64,000 bases of DNA from Streptomyces colonosanans (GCF_001866645.1 NZ_MLYP01000037.1:1-64000); one strand, 5' to 3'. Positions 44,768 through 55,216 are shown, counted from the first letter of the stretch. Numbers and translations: made by a program. Notes: generated from the sequence alone by a model not told the origin.

Positions 44768-46369
44768 TCAGCCGCTCACACCGCGGCTGAGCTCCCAGAG
44801 CTGCAGATCGGACGAGGTGCTCATGGCGTATTCGCTGCCCATGACGTCGTCGCGGGCGGCGATGTACTGCTTGCCCTGCCACAGCGGGAGGATCGGCACA
44901 TCCTCGGCGATTTTGTCCTGGATGTCAGCGATGCTCTTCGATGCGGTGAGCCGGTCGGCCTCGCGCTGGGACTGAGGGATCAGGGTGTTGCGGATCTCGC
45001 TGTTGGCGTACGGCAGGTTGAGGAAGTTGTCCTTGCCGAAGAACGGCGAGAGGAAGTTGTCCGCGTCCGGGAAGTCCGGGAACCAGCCCATGCCGAAGAC
45101 GTCGTACTGGCCCTTCAGTTCGGCCGGGCGGAACTTGTCCCAGGCGGTGCCCTCGATGCTGACGTCGAACAGTCCGCTGTCGTTGAGCTGCTTCTTCAGC
45201 ACCTCGAACTCCTTGGCGGTGGCCGCGCCGTAGTGGTCGGTCGTGTAGTGCAGCGTCATCTTCACCGGGGTGGTGATGTTCGCTTGGGCCAGCAGCGTGC
45301 GGGCCTGGTCCACGCTCGGGTTGCCGTACTTGTTGAAGAACGAGTTGGAGTGGCCGGTGATGGTGGCCGGGACGAGCGAGTACAGGCTCTGGGCCTGGGA
45401 GCCGTACACCTTGGAGACCAGCTCGTCGCGGTCGATGAGCTGCGCCATGGCCTGGCGGACGGCCTTGTTCTTCACCGTCGGCGCGTCGGTCTTGAAGCCC
45501 AGATAGCGGATTCCGAGGCCTGGCATCTCGACCAGGTTGACGTTGCCGGTGGTGTTGTTCTGGAGCTCGTTGATCTGATCGGGCGTCAGGGTACGCGCCA
45601 TGACGTCGATGTCACCCTTGTCGAGGGCGGTACTCATGGCGGCGGCGTCGCTGAAGGACTCCATCACCGCCTTGTCGTTCTTCGGGGTGAGCAGGCCCTT
45701 GTAGTGGGGGTTCTTGGTGAACGTGATCTTGGTTACTTCGTTGTTCTTGACTTCGGCCTGCATCGTGTACGGGCCGGAGCCGTCGACCTGGAAGCCCTCG
45801 CGCAGCTTCTTCTTCTCGTACTGCTTGGAGTTGAGGATGCCGGCGACCGGTGTGGACAGCTTGAACGGGAAGGTGGCGTCCGCGGTCTTCAGGTGGAAGA
45901 TGACCTCGTTGTCGCCCTGCGTCTCGACGGTGTCCACGGTGGACAGCAGGCCGGCGACACCGCTGTCGTCGTTGATGGCGATGGCGCGGTCGATGGAGAA
46001 CTTCACGTCGGCCGCGGTCAGCGGGTCGCCGTTGGAGAACTGCAGGCCCTTGCGGAGCTTGCAGGCGTAGCGCTCGTTGCCCTTGTCGGTGAAGTGGCAG
46101 TCCTCGGCGGCCTCGGGTTCGGGGTCACCGCCACCGCGGGGCTGGACCATCAGCGTCTGCACGACCTGACGGAGGACGTTCCAGCCGGAATCGTACGTGT
46201 ACGCCGGGTCGAACGGCGCGGGGGCGTCGCTGGAGGCGGTGAACCGGTCGGTGGTGCCGACGACGATGGCGTCACCGCTCTTGCCCCCACTGTCGGAGCC
46301 ACCGCAGGCAGCGAGGACGGGGGTGAGCAGACCGACGACGGCCGGCAGCACCAAGGTCTTGCGGTTCAT
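44768..46369 (-). CDS. Peptide-type ABC transporter substrate-binding lipoprotein (SBP family 5)
   Basis: A 533-residue lipoprotein with lipobox VLAAC (Cys22). Family 5 motifs include FDPAYTYDSGWNVLRQVVQTL, KFSIDRAIAIND and DADNFLSPFFG. It binds oligopeptides or similar ligands outside the membrane. No permease or ATPase gene lies beside it, so it must pair with a transporter encoded elsewhere. It could also act in signalling. The ATG has GGAG before it. The promoter lies in the 422-bp gap upstream. Confidence 0.9.
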   Translation of the reverse strand: MNRKTLVLPAVVGLLTPVLAACGGSDSGGKSGDAIVVGTTDRFTASSDAPAPFDPAYTYDSGWNVLRQVVQTLMVQPRGGGDPEPEAAEDCHFTDKGNERYACKLRKGLQFSNGDPLTAADVKFSIDRAIAINDDSGVAGLLSTVDTVETQGDNEVIFHLKTADATFPFKLSTPVAGILNSKQYEKKKLREGFQVDGSGPYTMQAEVKNNEVTKITFTKNPHYKGLLTPKNDKAVMESFSDAAAMSTALDKGDIDVMARTLTPDQINELQNNTTGNVNLVEMPGLGIRYLGFKTDAPTVKNKAVRQAMAQLIDRDELVSKVYGSQAQSLYSLVPATITGHSNSFFNKYGNPSVDQARTLLAQANITTPVKMTLHYTTDHYGAATAKEFEVLKKQLNDSGLFDVSIEGTAWDKFRPAELKGQYDVFGMGWFPDFPDADNFLSPFFGKDNFLNLPYANSEIRNTLIPQSQREADRLTASKSIADIQDKIAEDVPILPLWQGKQYIAARDDVMGSEYAMSTSSDLQLWELSRGVSG

Positions 46370-46791
46370 GCTCGATTTCTCCAGAGCTATCGAGTCCGTG
46401 TACCCGGCAGGCATGGGTGGTGCGACGGATTCACGGGGATGTGGCGATGTTCTCGCGACGAGATTAGTCCGCACCTGCACAAGGGCTCACCGCTACCGGA
46501 GTTGAGCTCCCATCACGCTGCGAAGCCGGTCGCGGACGCACCGGAAAACCGATCGGGGAAGGATTCGTGCAGCGTTCCACCAATCGGGACACAAGGGCAC
46601 ACCAGGCCTGTCCGATTTGGGCGGGAACGGCACACGCCGGGCACGCCGTCGACCCTCTTGCGTGTGATCAACGTCACGGTATCAACTCGGTTATGACGTA
46701 CCGGAATTCGGCCATACGGCGGATGTCAATTCATTCGGCTTGGGCGGCCCTCGGTAAATCCGCCCATTCGAGGTGCACGCTGGGTGAACAC
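46370..46791. other. 422-bp intergenic region upstream of the binding lipoprotein
   Basis: Nothing gene-like was seen. It is relatively AT-rich for the window from about 46560 to 46780. A short inverted repeat, TGGGCGG-N12-CCGCCCA (46741-46766), lies just behind the HAD gene and may end its transcript. The lipoprotein promoter should lie here. Confidence 0.5.
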
Positions 46792-47493
46792 CTAGCGCAT
46801 TTCCGTCATCAATCCGCGGAGAAAAGGCAGGTCGACCTCTTCGAGTGACGTCACGACGGTGCGGCTGGCGGCCGGGGCGATGGGGGCGACCGACGGCACG
46901 GCGACCACCCGGCAGCCGGCGGCTTCGGCGGCCGCGACGCCGGTCGTGGTGTCCTCGATGACGGCGCAGCGGCCGGGATCCGCGCCGAGGCCCGATGCGG
47001 CCAGCAGGTACGGGTCGGGGAACGGCTTGGTGCGTTCCACTTCGTCGCCCGCGACGGTCAGCGCGAAGTACTGCGGGCCGAGGGAGGTCAGGACGCGGTC
47101 GATGATGCGCCGGTGCGAGGCGGAGACCAGGGCCGTGGGGATCTCGTGCGCCGCCAGTTCGGCCAGCAGCCGGGCGGCACCCGGCATCAGGGGCAGTGTG
47201 CGGCCGATGCGGTCCTCGAAGCCGTCGTTGAGCAGCAGGGTGAGCTCGTCGAGCCTGATGTCGGCCCCGGTGGCCTCGATGAGGAACCCCGCGCTGCGCG
47301 TCATGGGGCCGCCGACCACGACGTGGCGCCAGGACGGGTCGAGGGTGTGGCCGAGGCCGGCGAAGACCTCGACCTCGACGTCCCACCAGAACCCTTCGGT
47401 ATCCACCAGGGTGCCGTCCATGTCGAGGAGTACGGCCTGCAGGGCTGAGCCTTCGCCCGTGTGGGTGCCGAGGGCGGGGACCGTGGTGGTCAT
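46792..47493 (-). CDS. HAD-superfamily hydrolase (beta-phosphoglucomutase/phosphatase type)
   Basis: A 233-residue HAD enzyme. Nucleophile Asp24 and acid/base Asp26 in LLDMDGTLVD, motif II Ser in LVSASH, Lys in ERTKPFPDPY and acidic motif VIEDTTTGVAAAEAAG are all present. It hydrolyses a small phosphate ester, perhaps a sugar phosphate; the substrate is unknown. ATG with AAGGAGG. Downstream of metH on the same strand but separated from it by a strong hairpin. Confidence 0.9.
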   Translation of the reverse strand: MTTTVPALGTHTGEGSALQAVLLDMDGTLVDTEGFWWDVEVEVFAGLGHTLDPSWRHVVVGGPMTRSAGFLIEATGADIRLDELTLLLNDGFEDRIGRTLPLMPGAARLLAELAAHEIPTALVSASHRRIIDRVLTSLGPQYFALTVAGDEVERTKPFPDPYLLAASGLGADPGRCAVIEDTTTGVAAAEAAGCRVVAVPSVAPIAPAASRTVVTSLEEVDLPFLRGLMTEMR

Positions 47494-47520
47494 CCGGGCG
47501 TACCTCCTTGAGGGGACGGC

Positions 47521-47551
47521 CAGGCCGGTTCCCGGACAGGGAACCGGCCTG
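47521..47551 (-). terminator. Perfect 13-bp hairpin between metH and the HAD gene
   Basis: Stem CAGGCCGGTTCCC / GGGAACCGGCCTG, 5-base loop. It lies 152 bases after metH and 28 before the HAD gene, so it may end metH transcripts or act as a leader structure of the HAD gene. Confidence 0.75.
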
Positions 47552-47702
47552 CGGTGGACCGATCAGTTTACGACCGTCGTGAGCAAAGTGCCTCTCGGCG
47601 CGGGAGCGACGCGCCCGCGGGCCTGGGGGAAGGGCTTCGGGCGCACCAGAGGCCTTCGTGGCGCGGCCCCGGCGGTCCGGGAGGCTGCGCCGGATGACGG
47701 CT

Positions 47703-50700
47703 TCAGCGGGCGTTGAAGTACTTGGCCTCCGGGTGGTGGATCACGATGGCGTCCGTGGACTGCTCCGGGTGGAGCTGGAACTCCTCGGAGAGGTGGACGC
47801 CGATCCGCTCCGGTTCGAGCAGCCGGGCGATCTTGGCGCGGTCCTCGAGGTCGGGGCAGGCGCCGTAGCCGAGCGAGAAGCGGGCACCGCGGTATTTGAG
47901 GGCGAACATGTCCTCGATGCCGGCCGGGTCCTCGCCCGCGAAGCCCAGTTCACAGCGCACGCGCGCGTGCCAGTACTCGGCCAGTGCCTCGGCCAACTGG
48001 ACGGACAGGCCGTGCAGTTCGAGGTAGTCGCGGTAGGAGTTCGACGTGAAGAGCCGTCCGGTCTCCTCGCCGATCTTCGAGCCGACGGTGACGACCTGGA
48101 AGCCGACGACGTCCCTTTCTCCCGACTCCTCGGGGCGGAAGAAGTCGGCCAGGCACAGCCGGCGGCCGCGGCGCTGGCGCGGGAAGGTGAACCGAGTGCG
48201 TTCGTTGCCCTGTTCGTCCAGGATGATCAGGTCGTCGTCCTTGGACACGCACGGGAAGTAGCCGTAGACGACGGCTGCTTCGAGGAGGTTGTCGGTCTGG
48301 AGCCTGTCCAGCAGACCGCGCAGCCGGGGCCTGCCCTCGGTCTCGACCAGTTCTTCGTAGGTCGGCCCGTTGCCGGTGCGGGCCTGCTTGAGGCCCCACT
48401 GGCCCTTGAACAGCGCGCCCTCGTCCAGCCAGCTCGCGTACTCCTTGAGCGGGATGCCCTTGATGACGCGGGTGCCCCAGAACGGCGGTGCGGGGACGGG
48501 GTTGTCGGTGGCGACGTCGGAACGGACGTGGCCTTCCTCGGGCCGTTCCTCGATCTCGACCGTGGCCGCCCGCACCCGGCGCTGCTTGAGTTCGGGCAGC
48601 TTCGCCCCGGGCACGCCGCGCTTGAGTCCGATCAGCGCGTCCATCAGGTGCAGGCCCTCGAACGCGTCGCGGGCGTAGCGGACTTCGCCCTCGTAGATCT
48701 CGTGCAGGTCCTGTTCGACATAGGCGCGGGTGAGTGCGGCGCCGCCGAGGATGACCGGGTAGGTGGCCGCCAGCTTGCGCTGGTTGAGCTCCTCCAGGTT
48801 CTCCTTCATGATCACCGTGGACTTGACGAGGAGCCCGGACATGCCGATGACGTCGGCGTTCTGTTCCTCGGCGGCCTCCAGGATCGCGGAGACGGGCTGC
48901 TTGATGCCGAGGTTGACGACGTTGTAGCCGTTGTTGGACAGGATGATGTCGACGAGGTTCTTGCCGATGTCGTGGACGTCGCCGCGCACGGTGGCCAGGA
49001 CGATGGTGCCCTTGCCGGAGTCGTCGGACTTCTCCATGTGCGGTTCGAGGTAGGCGACCGCGGTCTTCATGACCTCGGCGGACTGGAGTACGAACGGCAG
49101 CTGCATCTGGCCGGAGCCGAACAGTTCGCCGACGACCTTCATGCCGTCCAGCAGTGTCTCGTTGACGATGTCCAGGGCGGGGCGTTCCTCAAGTGCTTTG
49201 TCCAGGTCCTGCTCCAGGCCGTTCTTCTCGCCGTCGATGATCCGCCGCTTCAGGCGCTCCGCCAGCGGGAGGGCGGCCAGCTCCTCGGCCTTGCCGGCCT
49301 TCAGGGACTTGGCGGTGGCGCCCTCGAACAGCGCCATGAGCTTCTGCAGCGGGTCGTAGTCCTCGCCGCGGCGGTCGTAGATCAGGTCGAGGGCGGTGGT
49401 GACCTGCTCGTCGTCGAACCGGGCGATCGGCAGGATCTTCGAGGCGTGGACGATGGCGGAGTCGAGTCCGGCCTTGACGCATTCGTCGAGGAAGACGGAG
49501 TTGAGCAGGATGCGGGCGGCCGGGTTGAGGCCGAAGGAGATGTTCGACAGGCCCAGCGTGGTCTGCACGCCCGGGTGCCGCTTCTTCAGCTCGCGGATCG
49601 CCTCGATGGTGGCGATGCCGTCCTTGCGGGACTCCTCCTGACCGGTGCAGATGGTGAAGGTCAGGGTGTCGACGAGGATGTCCCCCTCGTGGATGCCCCA
49701 GTTCCCGGTGAGGTCGGCGATCAGCCGCTCGGCGATCTCCACTTTTTTCTCCGGGGTGCGGGCCTGACCCTCCTCGTCGATGGTGAGCGCGATGAGTGCG
49801 GCGCCGTGCTCCTTCGCGAGGTGGGTGACCTTCGCGAAGCGGGAGTCGGGGCCGTCTCCGTCCTCGTAGTTGACGGAGTTGATGACGGCGCGGCCGCCGA
49901 GCTTCTCCAGTCCGGCCCGGATGACGTCGACCTCGGTGGAGTCCAGCACGATCGGCAGGGTGGAGGCGGTGGCGAAGCGGCCGGCCAGTTCCTCCATGTC
50001 GGCGACGCCGTCACGGCCCACGTAGTCGATGCACAGGTCGAGCATGTGCGCGCCCTCGCGGATCTGCTCGCGGGCCATCTCCACGCAGTCGTCCCAGCGG
50101 CCGCCCAGCATGGCCTCACGGAACTTCTTCGAACCGTTGGCGTTGGTGCGCTCTCCGATCGCCAGGTACGCGGTGTCCTGACGGAAGGGCACGGTCTGGT
50201 AGAGGGAGGCGGCGCCGGGCTCGGGCTGCGGGTGGCGCTCGGTGGGGGTGAGGTCGCGGACGCGCTCGACGACCTGGCGCAGGTGCTCGGGGGTGGTGCC
50301 GCAGCAGCCGCCGACGAGGGAGAGGCCGTAGTCGCGGACGAAGTTCTCCTGGGCGTCGGCCAGTCCCTCGGGGCCGAGCGGGAAGTGCGCGCCGTCCTTG
50401 GTGAGGACGGGCAGGCCCGCGTTCGGCATGCACAGCAGCGGGATGCGGGAGTGGCGCGTGAGGTAGCGCAGGTGCTCGCTCATCTCCGCCGGGCCCGTCG
50501 AGCAGTTCAGGCCGATCATGTCGATGCCGAGCGGTTCCAGCGCGGTCAGCGCGGCGCCGATCTCGGAGCCCAGCAGCATCGTGCCCGTGGTCTCGAACGC
50601 CATCGAGCACAGCAGGGGCACGACGATGCCGGTGGCCTCCATCGCGCGCCGGGCGCCCAGGACGGACGCCTTCGTCTGCAGCAGGTCCTGGGTGGTCTCG

Positions 50701-51227
50701 ACGATCAGCGCGTCCGCGCCGCCGGCGAGCAGGCCCTCCGCGTTGGCCTGGAAGCCGTCGCGGATCGTGGCGTAGCCGACGTGGCCGAGGGTGGGGAGCT
50801 TGGTGCCGGGGCCCATGGAGCCGAGTACCCAGCGCTGCCGGCCGTCGCCGGCGGCGAACCCGTCCGCGGCCTCGCGGGCGATCCGGGCACCCGCCTCGGA
50901 CAGTTCGTACACGCGGTCGGCGATCTCGTACTCGGCCATGGCCGCGTGGTTCGCACCGAACGTGTTCGTCTCGACGCAGTCGACGCCCACCGAGAAGTAC
51001 GCCTCGTGGACGGAGCGGACGATGTCGGGGCGGGTGAGGTTCAGAATCTCGTTGCAGCCCTCGAGTCCCTGGAAGTCCTCCAGTGTCGGATCCTGGGCCT
51101 GGAGCATCGTGCCCATCGCGCCGTCGGCCACGACGACACGGGTGGCGAAGGCTTCCCGGAGGGTTTCGGTTCGGGTCCGGCTGTCGGTGCAGGCGGACGA
51201 AAGGGACGGGTTCGGCAACGAGGCCAT
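47703..51227 (-). CDS. metH: Cobalamin-dependent methionine synthase MetH
   Basis: An 1174-residue multidomain enzyme: homocysteine-binding barrel (about 20-330, VVVADGAMGTMLQ; zinc ligands in GLNCSTGP and GGCCGTTP), pterin-binding domain (about 350-640, ANGSKKFREAMLGG), B12 cap and binding domain with the DVHDIGKNL histidine, and the SAM reactivation domain at the C-terminus. It transfers methyl from methyltetrahydrofolate to homocysteine. ATG at 51227 with GGGAG upstream. Divergent from gylR; no B12 riboswitch was recognisable in the 270-bp gap. Confidence 0.96.
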   Translation of the reverse strand: MASLPNPSLSSACTDSRTRTETLREAFATRVVVADGAMGTMLQAQDPTLEDFQGLEGCNEILNLTRPDIVRSVHEAYFSVGVDCVETNTFGANHAAMAEYEIADRVYELSEAGARIAREAADGFAAGDGRQRWVLGSMGPGTKLPTLGHVGYATIRDGFQANAEGLLAGGADALIVETTQDLLQTKASVLGARRAMEATGIVVPLLCSMAFETTGTMLLGSEIGAALTALEPLGIDMIGLNCSTGPAEMSEHLRYLTRHSRIPLLCMPNAGLPVLTKDGAHFPLGPEGLADAQENFVRDYGLSLVGGCCGTTPEHLRQVVERVRDLTPTERHPQPEPGAASLYQTVPFRQDTAYLAIGERTNANGSKKFREAMLGGRWDDCVEMAREQIREGAHMLDLCIDYVGRDGVADMEELAGRFATASTLPIVLDSTEVDVIRAGLEKLGGRAVINSVNYEDGDGPDSRFAKVTHLAKEHGAALIALTIDEEGQARTPEKKVEIAERLIADLTGNWGIHEGDILVDTLTFTICTGQEESRKDGIATIEAIRELKKRHPGVQTTLGLSNISFGLNPAARILLNSVFLDECVKAGLDSAIVHASKILPIARFDDEQVTTALDLIYDRRGEDYDPLQKLMALFEGATAKSLKAGKAEELAALPLAERLKRRIIDGEKNGLEQDLDKALEERPALDIVNETLLDGMKVVGELFGSGQMQLPFVLQSAEVMKTAVAYLEPHMEKSDDSGKGTIVLATVRGDVHDIGKNLVDIILSNNGYNVVNLGIKQPVSAILEAAEEQNADVIGMSGLLVKSTVIMKENLEELNQRKLAATYPVILGGAALTRAYVEQDLHEIYEGEVRYARDAFEGLHLMDALIGLKRGVPGAKLPELKQRRVRAATVEIEERPEEGHVRSDVATDNPVPAPPFWGTRVIKGIPLKEYASWLDEGALFKGQWGLKQARTGNGPTYEELVETEGRPRLRGLLDRLQTDNLLEAAVVYGYFPCVSKDDDLIILDEQGNERTRFTFPRQRRGRRLCLADFFRPEESGERDVVGFQVVTVGSKIGEETGRLFTSNSYRDYLELHGLSVQLAEALAEYWHARVRCELGFAGEDPAGIEDMFALKYRGARFSLGYGACPDLEDRAKIARLLEPERIGVHLSEEFQLHPEQSTDAIVIHHPEAKYFNAR

Positions 51228-51427
51228 GGAAGATGCTCCCTGGGGTGCGACGGCTGTCGGCTTTGCGCTTCCCGTGGAAGACGCACCCGCACAGGGTAGC
51301 CCGGGGCGGGGCAGTACGGTCAGGTGAGTCCGCGGGGTGGGACGGGCGTGGCCCGTGTGCTGTGGGGGGATTCCGGCGGGCCGGGTGGCGACCACCCATT
51401 AACGGGAGGTCGACGACGGCAGGTAGT

Positions 51428-51444
51428 GTTCGACATTGCCGAAC
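51428..51444. promoter_or_regulatory. GylR-type operator upstream of gylR
   Basis: GTTCG, 7 bases (ACATTGC), CGAAC: an inverted repeat preceded by GGTAG. It lies 54-70 bases before gylR, fitting autoregulation. A near-identical sequence occurs upstream of glpF. Confidence 0.6.
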
Positions 51445-51497
51445 GACGGTGTGCGACCGTCGTCTGACGGCGGAAGGGGACGGAGGGCAGGACGGCG

Positions 51498-52262
51498 ATG
51501 GCACGGAACATCCAGTCGCTCGAGCGGGCGGCCGCGATGCTGCGACTGCTCGCCGGCGGCGAGCGGCGGCTCGGCCTGTCGGACATCGCCTCGTCACTGG
51601 GCCTCGCCAAGGGCACGGCCCACGGCATACTCCGCACGCTCCAGCAGGAGGGGTTCGTCGAGCAGGACCCGGCCTCGGGCCGCTATCAGCTCGGCGCCGA
51701 ACTCCTGCGCCTGGGGACCACCTACCTCGACGTGCACGAACTTCGGGCGCGCGCCCTGGTGTGGACGGACGATCTGGCCCGCTCCAGCGGCGAGAGCGTC
51801 TATCTGGGGGTGCTGCACCAGCAGGGCGTGCTGATCGTGCACCATGTCTTCCGGCCCGACGACAGCCGGCAGGTGCTTGAGATCGGGGCCATGCAGCCGC
51901 TGCATTCCACAGCCCTGGGCAAGGTGCTGTCGGCGTACGACCCGGTCGCGCACAGCGAGGCGCTGGAGGCCGACCGGCCGGCGTTCACCGACCGGACGGT
52001 CTGTGACCTGGACGGCTTCGAGCACATCCTCGACATCACGCGCGCGCGTGGCTACGCGGCCGACGTCGAGGAGACCTGGACCGGCGTGGCCTCGATCGCC
52101 GCCCCCATCCACGACCGGCGGCGGATGCCGGTGGGCGCGGTGGGGATCACCGGCGCGGTGGAGCGGGTGTGCCGGGACGGGGAGCTGCGCCATGAACTGG
52201 TCGCGGCGGTCCGCGACTGCGCCCGCGCGGTGTCACGGGACCTGGGCGCCGGGCGGTTCTGA
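51498..52262 (+). CDS. gylR: IclR-family glycerol regulator GylR
   Basis: A 254-residue IclR protein. Winged HTH about 5-70 (LGLSDIASSLGLAKGTAHGILRTL) and effector domain (HHVFRPDD, AMQPLHSTALGKVLSA, ADVEETWTGVASIAAPI). In Streptomyces GylR represses the gylCABX glycerol operon and itself and is released by glycerol or glycerol-3-phosphate. The gene lies just before glpFKD, and matching operators flank both promoters. Confidence 0.94.
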   Translation: MARNIQSLERAAAMLRLLAGGERRLGLSDIASSLGLAKGTAHGILRTLQQEGFVEQDPASGRYQLGAELLRLGTTYLDVHELRARALVWTDDLARSSGESVYLGVLHQQGVLIVHHVFRPDDSRQVLEIGAMQPLHSTALGKVLSAYDPVAHSEALEADRPAFTDRTVCDLDGFEHILDITRARGYAADVEETWTGVASIAAPIHDRRRMPVGAVGITGAVERVCRDGELRHELVAAVRDCARAVSRDLGAGRF

Positions 52263-52772
52263 GCCCCGCACTACCGGGAGATCGGGGTCAAGCCGAGGGT
52301 CGGGCATGGCCGAGGGCCGGTACGGACCGGGCACGGCCAGAGGACCGGGAACGGCAGGAGCCCCCGTCCGTGCACCCCATGGGGCTCGCGTGACCGCGGC
52401 CGGTACGTCACCGTCGTACCGGCCTTTCCGCCTGCCCGCGCACCGGCGTGTATCACGCCCCCACGCGGGCAGCCTTCCGGCAACGCTGCGCGACCACGAA
52501 ACGCACCTCCTCGTACACGGGGCGCACCCGCACCGAGATTGATGACTCGGAGCGATCAGTAACGATCGTGCATTCGATAACAGAACTCTTGACGACCTGG
52601 TGAAACGGGAGCGAGACTCCCGTCCGACGGTCGGCATTGTCGAACACCTACCGGTAATACGCGTTAGAGTGTGACAACGCCAAGGGCCGGCATCGCCCTC
52701 ACCCCGAGGGCGCGGACCACCGGAGGGACCCGGGGTTCGCCTTCCCCTGGACGAAGGACAAAGGAGTCGCGG
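52263..52772. promoter_or_regulatory. 510-bp gylR-glpF intergenic region
   Basis: No gene was recognised. The right half is distinctly more AT-rich (about 52540-52700) and holds the likely glpF promoter and the GylR-type operator at 52629-52645. The left half (52263-52530) has no feature I can support. Confidence 0.6.
52629..52645. promoter_or_regulatory. GylR-type operator upstream of glpF
   Basis: On the minus strand GTTCG, ACAATGC, CGACC: 15 of 17 bases match the gylR site, and both are preceded by GGTAG. It lies in opposite orientation to the site before gylR. Confidence 0.6.
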
Positions 52773-53570
52773 GTGTCCAGCTCCGACATCTTCATCGGCG
52801 AGACCATCGGTACCGCCATACTCATCCTGCTCGGCGGCGGCGTCTGCGCCGCGGTGACGCTGAAGGCCTCCAAGGCCCGTAACGCCGGCTGGCTCGCCAT
52901 TGCGTTCGGTTGGGGTTTCGCCGTCATGACGGCGGTCTACACGTCCGCACCACTCTCCGGTGCCCACCTCAATCCGGCGGTGACACTCGCGATCGCCATC
53001 AAGGACGGCGACTGGAAGAACGTCCCGGTCTATTGGGGCGGACAAGTCCTCGGCGCCATGATCGGTGCGGCCCTGGTCTGGGTCACCTACTACGGCCAGT
53101 TCCACGCCCACCTCACCGACCGGGAGATCGTCGGCGGTCCGGGCGCACAGGACACCAAGGTCGCCAAGGCCGCTGAGGCGCGGGAGGCCGCGGCCGGCCC
53201 CGTGCTCGGCGTCTTCTCGACCGGTCCCGAGATCCGCAACGTCGCGCAGAACCTCGCCACGGAGATCATCGGCACGGTCGTGCTGGTGCTGGCGGTCCTC
53301 ACGCAGGGCCTCAACGACAAGGGCAACGGTCTCGGCATCCTCGGCGCCCTGATCACCGCGCTCGTGGTCGTCTCGATCGGTCTGTCCCTGGGCGGCCCGA
53401 CCGGCTACGCCATCAACCCGGCACGTGACCTCGGCCCGCGTATCGTGCACGCCCTCCTTCCCCTGCCCAACAAGGGCGGTTCCGACTGGGGCTACGCCTG
53501 GATCCCGGTCGTCGGCCCGCTGGTCGGCGGGGCGATCGCCGCAGGCATCTACAACGTCGCTTTCGCGTGA
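52773..53570 (+). CDS. glpF: Glycerol facilitator GlpF (MIP family)
   Basis: A 265-residue aquaglyceroporin with six helices and the two NPA motifs ([10 protein letters not shown] and [12 protein letters not shown]); the Asp after the second NPAR is typical of glycerol channels. It lets glycerol diffuse across the membrane. The GTG at 52773 with AAGGAG six bases before is preferred over longer frames. First gene of the operon. Confidence 0.95.
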   Translation: MSSSDIFIGETIGTAILILLGGGVCAAVTLKASKARNAGWLAIAFGWGFAVMTAVYTSAPLSGAHLNPAVTLAIAIKDGDWKNVPVYWGGQVLGAMIGAALVWVTYYGQFHAHLTDREIVGGPGAQDTKVAKAAEAREAAAGPVLGVFSTGPEIRNVAQNLATEIIGTVVLVLAVLTQGLNDKGNGLGILGALITALVVVSIGLSLGGPTGYAINPARDLGPRIVHALLPLPNKGGSDWGYAWIPVVGPLVGGAIAAGIYNVAFA

Positions 53571-53656
53571 GCCGAGCGAGCTCTCCCCAGACATCGCCCG
53601 ACAGCATCGCGCCGTACCAGCCGCCCCTCATACCCACGGAATCCCAGGAGCACACC

Positions 53657-55216
53657 GTGACCGACGCACACACCGCCGGCATCGCTTCCCACGGCCACGG
53701 GCCGTTCATCGCCGCCATCGACCAGGGCACGACCTCTTCGCGCTGCATCGTCTTCGACCGGGACGGCCGCATCGTCTCCGTCGACCAGAAGGAGCACGAG
53801 CAGATCTTCCCGAAGCCGGGCTGGGTCGAGCACGACGCCACCGAGATCTGGACCAACGTCCAGGAGGTCGTCGCCGGAGCCATCGAGAAGGCCGGCATCA
53901 CGCGGGACGACATCAAGGCGATCGGCATCACCAACCAGCGCGAGACCACCGTGCTGTGGGACAAGAACACCGGTGAGCCCGTCCACAACGCCATCGTCTG
54001 GCAGGACACCCGCACCGACGCGCTGTGCAAGGAACTCGGTCGCAACGTCGGCCAGGACCGCTTCCGCCGCGAGACCGGCCTGCCGCTGGCCTCGTACTTC
54101 GCCGGCCCGAAGGCCCGCTGGCTGCTCGACAACGTCGAGGGGCTGCGCGAGCGCGCCGAGGCGGGCGACATCCTCTTCGGCACGATGGACACCTGGGTCA
54201 TCTGGAACCTGACCGGCGGTGTCGACGGAGGCCACCACGTCACCGACGTGACCAACGCCTCCCGCACCCTGCTGATGAACCTGAACACCATGCAGTGGGA
54301 CGACCGCATCTGCGAGTCCGTCGGTGTCCCGCAGACGATGCTGCCTCAGATCCGGTCCTCCGCCGAGGTCTACGGCGAGATCACCGGCGGGCGCCTCGGC
54401 GAGCTGCTCGGCGGCATCCCGGTCGCCTCCGCGCTCGGCGACCAGCAGGCGGCCCTGTTCGGCCAGACCTGCTTCTCCGAAGGCGAGGCCAAGTCCACCT
54501 ACGGCACCGGCACCTTCATGCTGATGAACACCGGTGAGAAGATCATCAACTCCTACTCGGGCCTGCTGACCACCGTCGGCTACCAGATCGGCGGCCAGAA
54601 GCCGGTCTACGCCCTGGAAGGTTCCATCGCGGTCACCGGCTCCCTGGTGCAGTGGATGCGCGACCAGATGGGCCTGATCAAGACCGCGGCCGAGATCGAG
54701 ACGCTCGCCCTGTCGGTCGAGGACAACGGCGGCGCCTACTTCGTGCCCGCCTTCTCCGGCCTGTTCGCCCCGTACTGGCGCTCCGACGCCCGCGGTGTGA
54801 TCGCCGGTCTGACCCGGTACGTGACCAAGGCGCACCTCGCGCGCGCCGTCCTGGAGGCCACCGCCTGGCAGACCCGTGAGATCACGGACGCCATGACCAA
54901 GGACTCGGGCGTCGAGCTCGCGGCCCTCAAGGTCGATGGCGGCATGACCTCCAACAACCTGCTGATGCAGACGCTCTCGGACTTCCTGGACGCGCCGGTG
55001 GTGCGCCCGATGGTCGCCGAGACCACCTGCCTCGGCGCCGCCTACGCCGCCGGTCTCGCCGTCGGCTTCTGGACCAGCACCGACGATCTGCGCGCCAACT
55101 GGCGCCGGGCCGCCGAATGGACCCCCCACATGGACGCGGAGACCCGCGACCGTGAGTACAAGAACTGGCTCAAGGCCGTCGAGCGGACCATGGGCTGGAT
55201 CGAGCACGAGGAGTAA
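53657..55216 (+). CDS. glpK: Glycerol kinase GlpK
   Basis: A 519-residue FGGY kinase. Phosphate loop [31 protein letters not shown] and the C-terminal VDGGMTSNN are typical. It phosphorylates glycerol to sn-glycerol-3-phosphate, which traps it in the cell. The GTG at 53657 with AGGAG is favoured; the longer frame has no homology. 86 bp behind glpF and six bases before glpD, one operon. Confidence 0.96.
   Translation: MTDAHTAGIASHGHGPFIAAIDQGTTSSRCIVFDRDGRIVSVDQKEHEQIFPKPGWVEHDATEIWTNVQEVVAGAIEKAGITRDDIKAIGITNQRETTVLWDKNTGEPVHNAIVWQDTRTDALCKELGRNVGQDRFRRETGLPLASYFAGPKARWLLDNVEGLRERAEAGDILFGTMDTWVIWNLTGGVDGGHHVTDVTNASRTLLMNLNTMQWDDRICESVGVPQTMLPQIRSSAEVYGEITGGRLGELLGGIPVASALGDQQAALFGQTCFSEGEAKSTYGTGTFMLMNTGEKIINSYSGLLTTVGYQIGGQKPVYALEGSIAVTGSLVQWMRDQMGLIKTAAEIETLALSVEDNGGAYFVPAFSGLFAPYWRSDARGVIAGLTRYVTKAHLARAVLEATAWQTREITDAMTKDSGVELAALKVDGGMTSNNLLMQTLSDFLDAPVVRPMVAETTCLGAAYAAGLAVGFWTSTDDLRANWRRAAEWTPHMDAETRDREYKNWLKAVERTMGWIEHEE

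Noticed and set aside
47658-51299. 1213-codon plus-strand frame opposite metH
   Set aside because: It is the antisense of a recognisable methionine synthase and has no motifs of its own.
51228-51497. Cobalamin or SAM riboswitch upstream of metH
   Set aside because: No B12-box-like or SAM aptamer core was recognised in the 270-bp gap; only short imperfect stems. A covariance-model search would decide.
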